Shown here piece by piece: positions 8,614 through 20,433 of a DNA stretch of 64,000 nt. Below the pieces are notes generated by a model. It did not search any database. It was not told where the DNA came from and worked only from the letters and a program-made list of their open reading frames with translations. This stretch comes from Limnohabitans sp. Bal53 (lineage in GTDB: Bacteria > Pseudomonadota > Gammaproteobacteria > Burkholderiales > Burkholderiaceae_C), in NCBI RefSeq assembly GCF_003063355.1, contig NZ_NESH01000003.1, positions 124,001 through 188,000 on the forward strand, in the 5' to 3' direction. A program made the translations under genes and the position numbers. Positions within the stretch are counted from its first letter, which is position 1. Every line of letters starts with the position of its first letter.

Positions 8614-8638
8614 AAAGTGCCACAGGCTGCGGCACTTT
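8614..8638. repeat. Near-perfect palindrome in the DUF1016 remnant, copy 2
   Basis: Arms AAAGTGCCACAG (8614-8625) and CTGCGGCACTTT (8627-8638) pair with one mismatch around one base. The core GTGCCACAGGCTGCGGCAC is a 17/19 match to the core of the palindrome at 8573-8601 and encodes VPQAAA in the same frame. Confidence 0.88.
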
Positions 8639-8841
8639 TCCCGTCGGACTTGGTTCAGTCCATACCCTGGGGACTCCACACCGAGCTCATGGCCAAGGTC
8701 AAAGACTTGGCTGCCCGCCTTTGGTCTTCATCGCTGCCAGCGGGCAGGGCGGTGTGCATTTAAAAACGACAATACACAGGCTGCATGACCGAGGATGTGT
8801 CTTCCTGATAAGACCCTGTATCAGCAGGCACAATCTCGCCC

Positions 8842-9396
8842 ATGACTGACATGAACACCCCCGAAATTGCTGACACCGTGCGCTGGCTCGAACGTGCCGT
8901 GATTGGCCTGAACCTGTGCCCCTTTGCCAAAGCCCCGCACGTCAAGGGCCAGATCCATTACGTGCTGAGCGAGGCCAAAGGCCTGGAAGGCTTGCGCGAC
9001 GAGCTGATTGAGCAGCTGCAGGCGCTGGCCGCCACGCCTGCCGAAGAGCGCGAAACCGTGCTCTTGATCGTGCCGCAGATGCTGCAGGATTTTCTGGAGT
9101 TCAACGACTTTCTGGACGAAGCCGATGCCGTGTTGCAAGAGCTCGACATGGAAGGCGTGTTCCAGGTGGCGAGCTTTCACCCGCAATTCCAGTTTGCGGA
9201 CACCGAGCCGGACGACATCGGCAACTTCACCAACCGCTCGCCTTATCCCACGCTGCACTTGCTGCGCGAGGAAAGCATCGACAGGGCGGTGGATGCTTTC
9301 CCTGAGGCCGAGATGATTTACGAAACCAACATCGAGACCATGGACAAGCTGGGCGTTGAAGGCTGGAAAAAGCTGGATGTGGGGCCAACCCCATGA
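8842..9396 (+). CDS. DUF1415 family protein
   Basis: A 184-residue soluble protein matching the DUF1415 family, whose members have no established function. Characteristic segments are RWLERAVIGLNLCPFAKAP near the N-terminus (with the conserved LCPF cysteine), FNDFLDEAD in the middle, VASFHPQFQFADTE, and NRSPYPTLHLLREESI. The protein is full length. Its stop overlaps the start of the methyltransferase gene (ATGA at 9393-9396), so the two probably share a transcript. A second in-frame ATG lies three codons in; either could be used. Codon choice looks like that of the core genes. Confidence 0.85.
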   Translation: MTDMNTPEIADTVRWLERAVIGLNLCPFAKAPHVKGQIHYVLSEAKGLEGLRDELIEQLQALAATPAEERETVLLIVPQMLQDFLEFNDFLDEADAVLQELDMEGVFQVASFHPQFQFADTEPDDIGNFTNRSPYPTLHLLREESIDRAVDAFPEAEMIYETNIETMDKLGVEGWKKLDVGPTP

Positions 9397-10271
9397 AAAA
9401 GCAAAAGGCCAACGACAACGCCGCATCGCAGCTGCCGCCTGAAGTGCGCCCCGGTCAGTCGGTCGAGCTGCTCAAAGAACTGCACATCCTGACCCGCGAG
9501 GGCAAGCTCAACCAGGATTCGCGCCGCAAGCTCAAGCAGGTTTACCACCTGTTCCAGTTCATCGAAAAGTTGCTGCTCGAATTACCCGCCTGCGACACCG
9601 GACCCACGCTGGCTGATCATGGCGCTGGCAAGTCGTATCTGGGCTTCATCATTTACGACCTGTTCTTCAAGGCGCTGGGCCAAGGCACGATTTACGGCAT
9701 CGAAACGCGCAGCGAGTTGGTGGAGTCGTCCAAAGCGTTGGCCCAAAAGCTGGGCTTTGAGCGCATGCGCTTTTTGAATGTGAGTGTGGCCGAATCGACG
9801 CAAAGTGATCAGCTGCCCGCGCAAATCGACGTGGTGACGGCCTTGCACGCCTGCGACACCGCCACCGACGACGCCATCGCCTTTGGCCTGCAAAAGAAAG
9901 CCAAGTACATGGTGTTGGTGCCCTGCTGCCAGGCCGAATTGGCCCGAGCGCTCAACCAAAATAAGGCCCTTAATTTGCAGCGCACGCCTTTGGCCGAGCT
10001 GTGGCGTCACCCCCTGCACACCCGCGAAGTGGGCAGCCAGCTGACCAACGTTTTGCGCTGCCTGTATCTGGAGTCACAGGGCTATGCCGTGACGGTGACT
10101 GAGCTGGTGGGCTGGGAACACAGCATGAAAAACGAGCTGATTCTGGCCAGGTACACCGGCCAGAAAAAACGCGCCTCCGGCGAGCGCCTGCTGGCGCTGC
10201 TGCAAGAGTTTGGGGTGGAGGCGCCGATGGGCAGTAGGTACCCGCTGGTCGCCAGATCAGAAGCGGTCTGA
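9393..10271 (+). CDS. Class I SAM-dependent methyltransferase-like protein (Methyltransf_32 type)
   Basis: A 292-residue protein with a Rossmann methyltransferase core. Motif I appears as LADHGAGKSYLGF, followed by GTIYGIETRSELVESS (acidic residue after beta-2), then DVVTALHACDTATDDAI and MVLVPCCQAEL, which match the Methyltransf_32 group (relatives of GSTCD and METTL proteins). The N-terminal 60 residues are charged and hydrophilic. It overlaps the DUF1415 gene by 4 bp, suggesting a functional pair. The target is unknown; an RNA or protein substrate is plausible. Confidence 0.82.
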   Translation: MKKQKANDNAASQLPPEVRPGQSVELLKELHILTREGKLNQDSRRKLKQVYHLFQFIEKLLLELPACDTGPTLADHGAGKSYLGFIIYDLFFKALGQGTIYGIETRSELVESSKALAQKLGFERMRFLNVSVAESTQSDQLPAQIDVVTALHACDTATDDAIAFGLQKKAKYMVLVPCCQAELARALNQNKALNLQRTPLAELWRHPLHTREVGSQLTNVLRCLYLESQGYAVTVTELVGWEHSMKNELILARYTGQKKRASGERLLALLQEFGVEAPMGSRYPLVARSEAV

Positions 10272-10298
10272 CCTGGCGCTCAGCAGACACCAAGCGCC

Positions 10299-10364
10299 TT
10301 ATTGCGGCTCAATCTTCGCGTCGCGAATCGCCTTGGCCCATTTGGCGGTTTCGGCTTTGGAGCG
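10299..10364 (-). pseudogene. 3' scrap of a TctC/Bug-type solute-binding protein gene
   Basis: On the minus strand, 21 codons plus TAA read SKAETAKWAKAIRDAKIEPQ after an initial Arg. The pattern ETAKWxKxIRDAxIxP at the extreme C-terminus is typical of tripartite tricarboxylate transporter (Bug) binding proteins, which are abundant in Comamonadaceae. The open frame is cut 3 bp before the left end of the transposase element at 10368. No matching upstream part is seen on the other side of the element, so the rest of the gene has been lost. Confidence 0.6.
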
Positions 10365-10367
10365 TTG

Positions 10368-10392
10368 TTAATTGGGGTCAGATCCCAATTAA
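10368..10392. repeat. Left terminal palindromic repeat of the RAYT element
   Basis: A 25-bp imperfect palindrome starting TTAATTGGGGTC and ending CCCAATTAA. It is identical, in inverted orientation, to the sequence at 11156-11180. It could form a REP-type hairpin recognised by the encoded transposase. Confidence 0.92.
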
Positions 10393-10419
10393 ACTGCGGC
10401 TCTCAAACAGGGAGTTTCC

Positions 10420-11115
10420 ATGGCCCGCCAACCCCGTCTCACCGTTGCCGGTTACCCGCACCACGTCATTCAGCGCGGCAATGACCGCCAGGCCATCGTG
10501 CGCGACGATGTGGACCGCGAGCGTTTGCTGGCGCTGTGGCAAGAGCATGCGCAAACTTTCAAGGTGGCCATCCATGCGTATGTGATCATGGACAACCACT
10601 TCCATTTGCTGCTCACCCCCGAAACCGACGAGGCCTTGCCCCAAATGATGCAGGCGGTGGGGCGGGCCTATGTGCGCTACTTCAATTTGCGGCACCAGCG
10701 CACGGGAACTTTGTGGGAAGGGCGCTACCGCAGTAACCTCATTGAGAGTGAGCGCTATCTTTTGGCCTGCATGGTCTACATCGACCTGAATCCCGTGCGG
10801 GCGGGCATGGTGGGGCAAGCTGCCGACTTCAAATGGTCCAGCCACAGGCACTGTATTGGGCAGATGAGCGACAAGTTGGTGACGCCGCATGCCCTGTTTT
10901 GGGGCTTGGGCAATACGCCGTTCGCACGCGAGGCGGCTTATGCCGAGTTGGTGCAGACGGGCCTGGCGCAGCGAGAAAAGGACCAACTCACCCAAAGCGC
11001 CTTGTCGGGCTGGGCTTTGGGTTCGGCTGGTTTTGTGGGTGACTTGCAGCAAACCACCCAGCGTCGTTTGGTGCCTGGCAAGGCTGGCCGACCTGCCAAA
11101 AAGACACCCGTTTGA
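10420..11115 (+). CDS. REP-associated tyrosine transposase (Y1/IS200-like fold)
   Basis: A 231-residue single-strand transposase of the RAYT family. The HUH-type metal motif is His60-Phe-His62 in VIMDNHFHLLL, and the conserved RTGTLWEGRYRS and YIDLNPVRAG segments follow; Tyr120 in the latter is the likely nucleophile, by analogy with TnpA-REP. The N-terminus MARQPRLTVAGYPHHVIQRG is standard for the family. RAYTs are normally single-copy, domesticated-looking enzymes that process REP hairpins rather than self-mobile insertion sequences. The gene is intact and sits alone between its palindromes. Confidence 0.93.
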   Translation: MARQPRLTVAGYPHHVIQRGNDRQAIVRDDVDRERLLALWQEHAQTFKVAIHAYVIMDNHFHLLLTPETDEALPQMMQAVGRAYVRYFNLRHQRTGTLWEGRYRSNLIESERYLLACMVYIDLNPVRAGMVGQAADFKWSSHRHCIGQMSDKLVTPHALFWGLGNTPFAREAAYAELVQTGLAQREKDQLTQSALSGWALGSAGFVGDLQQTTQRRLVPGKAGRPAKKTPV

Positions 11116-11155
11116 ATCTGTCCCCAATTTATTTGAAGCCAAGTCAAAAGCTGAA

Positions 11156-11180
11156 TTAATTGGGATCTGACCCCAATTAA
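11156..11180. repeat. Right terminal palindromic repeat of the RAYT element
   Basis: Exact inverted copy of 10368-10392, starting TTAATTGGGATC and ending CCCCAATTAA. It lies 67 bp upstream of the gltB start codon. Confidence 0.92.
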
Positions 11181-11185
11181 AAAGT

Positions 11186-11214
11186 TTGGCATGGATGCTG
11201 CTGTGCACTACACT
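11186..11214 (+). promoter_or_regulatory. Predicted sigma-70-type promoter of gltBD
   Basis: TTGGCA (11186-11191) and TACACT (11209-11214) are separated by exactly 17 bp and match the consensus at 5/6 and 4/6 positions. They lie 34 bp before the gltB ATG, which has an AGGAG ribosome-binding site at 11238-11242. The promoter begins 6 bp after the RAYT element ends. Confidence 0.6.
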
Positions 11215-11247
11215 CTTCGGTCTGCGTGAAAACCCTTAGGAGCGCCC

Positions 11248-15942
<4,695 letters not shown>

Positions 15943-15971
15943 GCCCCACGTTAAGAATCGAAGGAAACATC

Positions 15972-17453
15972 ATGGGAAAAATCACAGGTTTCATGGAATT
16001 TGAGCGCATCGAAGAGGGCTACAAACCCGTTGCCGAGCGCTTGAAGAACTACGGCGAGTTCGTGATCGGTTTGACACCCGAGCAGTCCAAAACCCAAGCA
16101 GCCCGCTGCATGGATTGCGGCACACCTTTTTGCAACAACGGCTGCCCTGTCAACAACATCATCCCGGACTTCAACGACCTGGTGTACCAGGGCGACTGGA
16201 AGAACGCGATCGAGGTGCTGCACAGCACCAACAACTTCCCCGAGTTCACCGGCCGCATCTGCCCAGCACCTTGCGAAGCCGCTTGCGTGGTCAACTTCAA
16301 CGACGACGCCGTGGGCATCAAGTCCATTGAGCACGCCATCATCGACCGCGCTTGGGCCGAAGGTTGGGTCACCCCCCGTCCTGCCAAGGTCAAGACCGGC
16401 AAGACTGTGGCCATCATTGGCGCAGGCCCCGCAGGCCTCGCCGCCGCACAGCAGCTGGCACGAGCCGGCCACGACGTGACCCTGTTCGAGAAGAACGATC
16501 GCGTGGGCGGCTTGCTGCGCTACGGCATTCCTGACTTCAAGATGGAAAAGACGCACATCGACCGTCGCGTTCAGCAGCTTGAAGCCGAAGGCGTGAAGAT
16601 CCGCACCAGCGTGCTGGTGGGCGAATGGCCCAAGGATTCCAAGGTCACCAACTGGGCCAAGGAAACCGTCAGCGCCGAACAGCTCAAGAAAGACTTTGAC
16701 GCCGTGCTGCTCACAGGTGGTTCCGAGCAGTCGCGTGACCTGCCCGTGCCCGGCCGGGATCTCGACGGCATCCATTTCGCGATGGAATTCTTGCCCCAGC
16801 AAAACAAGGTCAATGCCGGCGACAAGCTCAAAGGCCAACTGCGCGCTGACGGCAAAAACGTCATCGTGATCGGCGGCGGTGACACCGGCAGCGACTGCGT
16901 GGGCACCAGCACACGCCACGGCGCTGTGAGCGTCACCCAGTTCGAAGTGATGCCCGAGCCGCCCGAAAAAGAAAACAAGGCGATGATCTGGCCCTACTGG
17001 CCCATGAAGCTGCGCACCAGCTCCAGCCACGACGAGAGCGCTGAGAAGGGCCTGTTGCAACGCGAGTTCGCCATCTCCACCAAAGAGTTCATCGGCGAAA
17101 AGGGCAAAGTCACAGGTCTGAAAACCGTTCACGTCGAGTTCAAAGACGGCAAGATGGTCGAGGTGCCCGGCACTGAGAAGGAATACAAAGCCGACATGGT
17201 TTTGTTGGCCATGGGCTTCACCAACCCAGTTGCCACCGTGCTCGACGCTTTTGGCATCGACAAAGACGCCCGAGGCAACGCCAAGGCCAGCACCGACTTC
17301 ACAGGCGGCTATGCCACCAACGTGAACAAGGTGTTTGCTGCAGGTGACATGCGCCGGGGTCAGTCCCTCGTTGTTTGGGCGATTCGTGAAGGCCGTCAGG
17401 CTGCTCGCGCAGTCGACGAATTCCTGATGGGTCAAAGCGACCTGCCACGTTAA
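15972..17453 (+). CDS. gltD: Glutamate synthase (NADPH), small subunit
   Basis: Passes electrons from NADPH through FAD and 4Fe-4S clusters to GltB. The 493-residue protein has the N-terminal cysteine clusters Cys46, Cys49, Cys54, Cys58 ([14 protein letters not shown]) and Cys97, Cys101, Cys105 (CPAPCEAAC). An FAD-binding [11 protein letters not shown] begins at 150, a second nucleotide-binding [11 protein letters not shown] lies near 300, and an FAD-contacting [16 protein letters not shown] lies near the end. A GAAGG ribosome-binding site precedes the ATG. A strong terminator 78 bp after the stop ends the gltBD transcript. Confidence 0.99.
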   Translation: MGKITGFMEFERIEEGYKPVAERLKNYGEFVIGLTPEQSKTQAARCMDCGTPFCNNGCPVNNIIPDFNDLVYQGDWKNAIEVLHSTNNFPEFTGRICPAPCEAACVVNFNDDAVGIKSIEHAIIDRAWAEGWVTPRPAKVKTGKTVAIIGAGPAGLAAAQQLARAGHDVTLFEKNDRVGGLLRYGIPDFKMEKTHIDRRVQQLEAEGVKIRTSVLVGEWPKDSKVTNWAKETVSAEQLKKDFDAVLLTGGSEQSRDLPVPGRDLDGIHFAMEFLPQQNKVNAGDKLKGQLRADGKNVIVIGGGDTGSDCVGTSTRHGAVSVTQFEVMPEPPEKENKAMIWPYWPMKLRTSSSHDESAEKGLLQREFAISTKEFIGEKGKVTGLKTVHVEFKDGKMVEVPGTEKEYKADMVLLAMGFTNPVATVLDAFGIDKDARGNAKASTDFTGGYATNVNKVFAAGDMRRGQSLVVWAIREGRQAARAVDEFLMGQSDLPR

Positions 17454-17463
17454 GGTCACCCTG

Positions 17464-17484
17464 TTCTAGGTAAAATCCCTAGAA
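17464..17484. promoter_or_regulatory. Inverted repeat TTCTAGG-N7-CCTAGAA downstream of gltD
   Basis: Perfect 7-bp arms at 17464-17470 and 17478-17484. The spacer contains TAAAAT (17471-17476), which resembles a -10 box, though no -35 partner is evident. The shape fits an operator; no regulator can be named. Confidence 0.5.
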
Positions 17485-17485
17485 G

Positions 17486-17514
17486 ACCAAGGTTTACAAA
17501 GCGTATACCTTGGT
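17486..17514. promoter_or_regulatory. Inverted repeat ACCAAGGT-N13-ACCTTGGT upstream of mlaF
   Basis: Perfect 8-bp arms at 17486-17493 and 17507-17514, starting two bases after the previous inverted repeat. It could be an operator or the upper part of an RNA structure preceding the terminator at 17531. Confidence 0.5.
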
Positions 17515-17530
17515 TGATTAACATCACAAG

Positions 17531-17557
17531 AGCCGGACCCTTCCGGCTTTTGTTTTT
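17531..17557 (+). terminator. Rho-independent terminator after gltBD, touching the mlaF start
   Basis: Stem AGCCGGA (17531-17537) with TCCGGCT (17542-17548), a CCCT loop, then a T-rich tail TTTGTTTTT ending at 17557. The mlaF ATG is at 17559, so the tail takes up the space where a ribosome-binding site would be. Confidence 0.8.
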
Positions 17558-17558
17558 C

Positions 17559-18377
17559 ATGAACAGCCCTTCCATACCTCCTCCACTTGTTGAACTGCGC
17601 GACCTGACCTTTGGGTACGGCGACCGTGTCATCTTGAAGAACCTGAGCTTCAATGTGCCGCGTGGGCAAGTCACGGCCCTGATGGGCGTGTCGGGGGGTG
17701 GTAAGACCACGGTGCTGCGCCTCATTGGCGGGCAGATCCGCGCCAGCCAAGGGCAGCTGTTGTTTGATGGTGCTGACATCACACCCATGCGCCAGGCCGA
17801 GCTGTATGCAGCCCGCCGCCGCATGGGCATGCTGTTTCAGTTTGGTGCCTTGTTCACCGACATGAGTGTGTTCGACAACGTGGCCTTTCCCTTGCGGGAA
17901 CACACCCGTTTGTCCGAAGACCTGATCCGCGACATCGTGCTCATGAAGCTCGATGCGGTGGGCTTGCGCGGTGCGCGGGACCTGAAGCCTTCAGAGATCT
18001 CAGGCGGCATGAGCCGCCGCGTGGCCCTGGCCCGAGCCATCGCGTTGGACCCTGACCTCATCATGTACGACGAGCCCTTTGCCGGTCTCGACCCGATCTC
18101 GCTGGGCACGGCGGCCCGTCTGATTCGCCGCCTCAATGACAGCTTGGGCATCACCAGCGTGGTGGTCTCGCACGATGTGACCGAAACCTTTGAAATCGCC
18201 GACCATGTGGTCATCCTCGCGCATGGTGGTGTGGCGGCGCAGGGCACGCCAGCCGAGCTGCGGGTCAGCACCGATCCGTTGATCCACCAGTTTGTACACG
18301 CGTTGAGCGATGGTCCGGTGCCCTTCCATTACCCGGCCCCTACGGCTGCGCAAGACTACGACGGGAGGTCGGCATGA
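17559..18377 (+). CDS. mlaF: Mla phospholipid transport ABC ATPase
   Basis: Cytoplasmic ATPase of the MlaFEDB inner-membrane complex, which moves phospholipids between inner and outer membrane. The 272-residue protein has Walker A GVSGGGKTT, the family segment RRMGMLFQFGALFTDMSVFDNVAFPL, signature SGGMSRRVALARA, Walker B LIMYDEPFAGLDP and the H-loop VVSHDV. Start chosen at ATG 17559 because homologues begin there; an in-frame TTG at 17514 lies in repeat sequence. No Shine-Dalgarno is visible because a terminator tail occupies the leader. mlaE overlaps by 4 bp. Confidence 0.95.
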   Translation: MNSPSIPPPLVELRDLTFGYGDRVILKNLSFNVPRGQVTALMGVSGGGKTTVLRLIGGQIRASQGQLLFDGADITPMRQAELYAARRRMGMLFQFGALFTDMSVFDNVAFPLREHTRLSEDLIRDIVLMKLDAVGLRGARDLKPSEISGGMSRRVALARAIALDPDLIMYDEPFAGLDPISLGTAARLIRRLNDSLGITSVVVSHDVTETFEIADHVVILAHGGVAAQGTPAELRVSTDPLIHQFVHALSDGPVPFHYPAPTAAQDYDGRSA

Positions 18378-19156
18378 TCACCGCCATGTTGGGCGCTTTG
18401 GGCGCATCGACCCGTCAGCTGCTGGCCGATTGGGGCTTTGCTGCGCGTTTGTTTCTTAAGCTGGTGGTCATGTCGGGTGCGGCGTTCAAGCGTTTTGGCC
18501 TGGTGCGCGACCAGATTCACTTTTTGGGCAACTATTCGCTGGCCATCATCACCGTGTCGGGTCTGTTTGTCGGCTTTGTGTTGGGATTGCAGGGCTACTA
18601 CACGCTGCAGCGCTACGGCTCGGCTGAGGCGCTGGGCCTGCTGGTGGCTCTGAGCCTGGTGCGCGAGTTGGGGCCGGTCGTGGCGGCTTTGCTGTACGCC
18701 GGGCGTGCGGGAGCATCACTGACGGCAGAGATCGGCCTGATGCGTGCGGGTGAGCAACTCACGGCCCTTGAGATGATGGCGGTGGATCCGCTGCAACGCA
18801 TTTTGGCGCCGCGCTTTTGGGGTGGCATCATCGCCTTGCCCTTGCTGGCGGCGGTGTTCAGCGCCGTGGGCATTTTGGGCGGTTACGTGGTGGGCGTGCT
18901 GCTCATTGGCGTGGACGCGGGTTCGTTTTGGAGCCAGATGCAAGGCGGCGTGGATGTGTTCAAGGACGTGGGCAACGGCATCATCAAGAGCGTGGTGTTT
19001 GGTGTGGCCGTGACCTTCATTGCCTTGCTGCAAGGCTATGTGGCCAAGCCCACGCCTGAAGGTGTGGCCAGCGCCACGACCCGCAGTGTGGTGGTTTCTT
19101 CTTTGTCGGTGTTGGGACTGGACTTCATCCTGACCGCGATGATGTTCAGCATTTGA
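18374..19156 (+). CDS. mlaE: Mla phospholipid transport permease
   Basis: Integral membrane permease of the Mla complex, 260 residues with about five membrane segments. The conserved cytoplasmic coupling region is clear: GRAGASLTAEIGLMRAGEQL followed by TALEMMAVDPL. The first hydrophobic part is NYSLAIITVSGLFVGFVLGL. It overlaps mlaF by ATGA and is followed by mlaD after 10 bp, consistent with a single operon and a stoichiometric complex. Confidence 0.95.
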   Translation: MITAMLGALGASTRQLLADWGFAARLFLKLVVMSGAAFKRFGLVRDQIHFLGNYSLAIITVSGLFVGFVLGLQGYYTLQRYGSAEALGLLVALSLVRELGPVVAALLYAGRAGASLTAEIGLMRAGEQLTALEMMAVDPLQRILAPRFWGGIIALPLLAAVFSAVGILGGYVVGVLLIGVDAGSFWSQMQGGVDVFKDVGNGIIKSVVFGVAVTFIALLQGYVAKPTPEGVASATTRSVVVSSLSVLGLDFILTAMMFSI

Positions 19157-19166
19157 GGAGGACGGC

Positions 19167-19646
19167 ATGCAACGTTCAAAAAATGATGTGTGGGTCGGTT
19201 TGTTTGTGTTGCTCGGTGCAGTGGCCGTGCTGTTTCTGGCCCTGAAGGCCGCCAACTTGCTGACTTGGAGTTTCAACCAAGACTACGAGGTCACGGCCAA
19301 GTTCGACAACATTGGCGGGCTCAAGCCTGGTGCTGCGGTCAAGAGTGCCGGCGTGGTGGTCGGGCGCGTCAAAAAGATCGAATTTGACGGCGAATCCTTT
19401 CAGGCCAAGGTCACTTTGGGCATGCAAACCGAGCACGCTTTTCCGCAAGACAGCTCTCTGAAAATCCTCACCAGCGGTTTGCTGGGTGAGCAATACCTCG
19501 ATGTCGCGCCTGGCGCTGACGAGAAAAACCTGGCCGCCGGAGACCGCATTGGCTCCACCCAGTCGGCCGTCATCCTGGAAAACCTGATCAGCCAGTTCTT
19601 GTTCAGCCAGGCCGAAAAAACTTCTTCTGAAGGAAGCAAACCATGA
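19167..19646 (+). CDS. mlaD: Mla periplasmic lipid-binding MCE-domain protein
   Basis: A 159-residue protein anchored by one N-terminal membrane segment (VGLFVLLGAVAVLFLALKAANL) with a single periplasmic MCE domain (VTAKFDNIGGLKPGAAVKSAGVVVGRV, then SGLLGEQYLDVAPG). MlaD hexamers form the lipid channel above MlaE. The ATG follows a GAGGAGG ribosome-binding site. Its stop overlaps the mlaA start by ATGA. Length is slightly below the E. coli protein, with a short polar tail. Confidence 0.95.
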   Translation: MQRSKNDVWVGLFVLLGAVAVLFLALKAANLLTWSFNQDYEVTAKFDNIGGLKPGAAVKSAGVVVGRVKKIEFDGESFQAKVTLGMQTEHAFPQDSSLKILTSGLLGEQYLDVAPGADEKNLAAGDRIGSTQSAVILENLISQFLFSQAEKTSSEGSKP

Positions 19647-20374
19647 TGACATCTGTGAAACGCTTGGCACTGTGGGCCAGCATGGGTGTGTTGCTGGCTC
19701 TCCAAGGCTGTGCCACAGTCAAAAGCGCTGATGCGCGAGATCCTTGGGAGCCCATGAACCGCAGTGTGTTTGAGTTCAATCAGGTGGTTGATCAGGTGGC
19801 CATCAAGCCCGTTGCGCAGGCCTATGTGCAGGTGGTTCCCGGTTTGGTGCGCACGGGCGTGGGCAACTTCTTTGGCAACCTGAGCGATGTCTGGTCTTTT
19901 GCCAACAGTGCGATGCAACTGAAAGGCCAAGCTGCGGCAGAGTCCTTCATGCGGGTCACGGTCAACACGTATTTGGGACTGGGTGGTGTGCTGGACGTGG
20001 CCACCGAGATGCGCCTTGAAAAGCACAAAGAAGACTTCGGGCAGACCTTGGGATATTGGGGTGTGAATCCCGGCCCTTACGTGGTGCTGCCATTGTTGGG
20101 TCCATCGACTTTGCGTGACACGGCCGCTTTGCCGCTGGACATGCGGGGTGATGCTTCGCAGCTGATTTCTGACGAGGCCACGCGCAACGCCTTGACGGTG
20201 ACCCGCGTAGTCGACCTGCGTTCTCGCTTGCTGCAAACGGTGGATGTGGTGATGAGCGCGTCGCTCGATCCCTACAGTTTTGTGCGTGATGGCTACCTGC
20301 AAAAGCGCCAAAACGATATCTATGACGGCAATGCACCCAGCAACTTTGATTACGGCGACTCTGCAAAGAACTGA
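19643..20374 (+). CDS. mlaA: Outer-membrane lipoprotein MlaA (VacJ family)
   Basis: Removes phospholipid from the outer leaflet of the outer membrane and passes it to MlaC. The 243-residue protein has a lipoprotein signal ending in ALQGC with lipidated Cys23, then the family hallmarks DPWEPMNRSVFEFNQVVD, GNFFGNLSDVW, EDFGQTLGYWGVNPGPYVVLPLLGPST and DPYSFVRDGYLQKR. In E. coli mlaA lies apart from mlaFEDCB; here it is inside the operon between mlaD and mlaC, overlapping mlaD by 4 bp. Confidence 0.95.
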   Translation: MMTSVKRLALWASMGVLLALQGCATVKSADARDPWEPMNRSVFEFNQVVDQVAIKPVAQAYVQVVPGLVRTGVGNFFGNLSDVWSFANSAMQLKGQAAAESFMRVTVNTYLGLGGVLDVATEMRLEKHKEDFGQTLGYWGVNPGPYVVLPLLGPSTLRDTAALPLDMRGDASQLISDEATRNALTVTRVVDLRSRLLQTVDVVMSASLDPYSFVRDGYLQKRQNDIYDGNAPSNFDYGDSAKN

Positions 20375-20433
20375 AGAGCTCGCTCGTTACAGTTTTTCAC
20401 AAGCGCATATGGCGCTCGACCTATAGTTGCACC

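Larger units (their letters stand above)
8301..8763 (+). pseudogene. DUF1016 (YhcG-type) gene remnant, N-terminal part only, with two frameshifts
   Basis: The family's N-terminal domain can be traced through three frames: SADYAALL in the frame of 8301, then ETQQRVRHGQTSAMLAVN from 8330 to 8383, then ERIRLYWDIG onward to RNIKRMLAVYREYP and PWGLHTELMAKVKDLAARLW. Each shift fits a 1-nt deletion. After RLW near 8725 similarity stops and the frame ends at 8763, so the C-terminal PD-(D/E)XK nuclease-like domain is gone. Intact relatives are about 350 residues and often lie in accessory or defence-rich regions. The gene is dead in this form. Confidence 0.75.
10368..11180 (+). mobile_element. REP-associated tyrosine transposase element bounded by inverted palindromic repeats
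   Basis: The 25-bp sequences at 10368-10392 and 11156-11180 are exact reverse complements of each other, and each is itself an imperfect palindrome (TTAATTGGGG and CCCAATTAA around a short centre). They enclose one Y1-transposase gene. This is the expected layout of a RAYT gene with its cognate REP-like sequences. A degenerate extra copy (AATCTGTCCCCAATTTA) lies at 11115-11131. The right end stops 6 bp before the predicted gltB -35 box. Confidence 0.88.

Noticed and set aside
15951..17459. 502-residue minus-strand open frame opposite gltD
   Set aside because: Spans gltD exactly, which has all its cysteine and nucleotide motifs; the reverse frame is compositional.
20375..20433. Possible separate promoter for mlaC
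   Set aside because: A TATAGT is present but the nearest -35-like hexamer is about 20 bp away, which is too poor to call.
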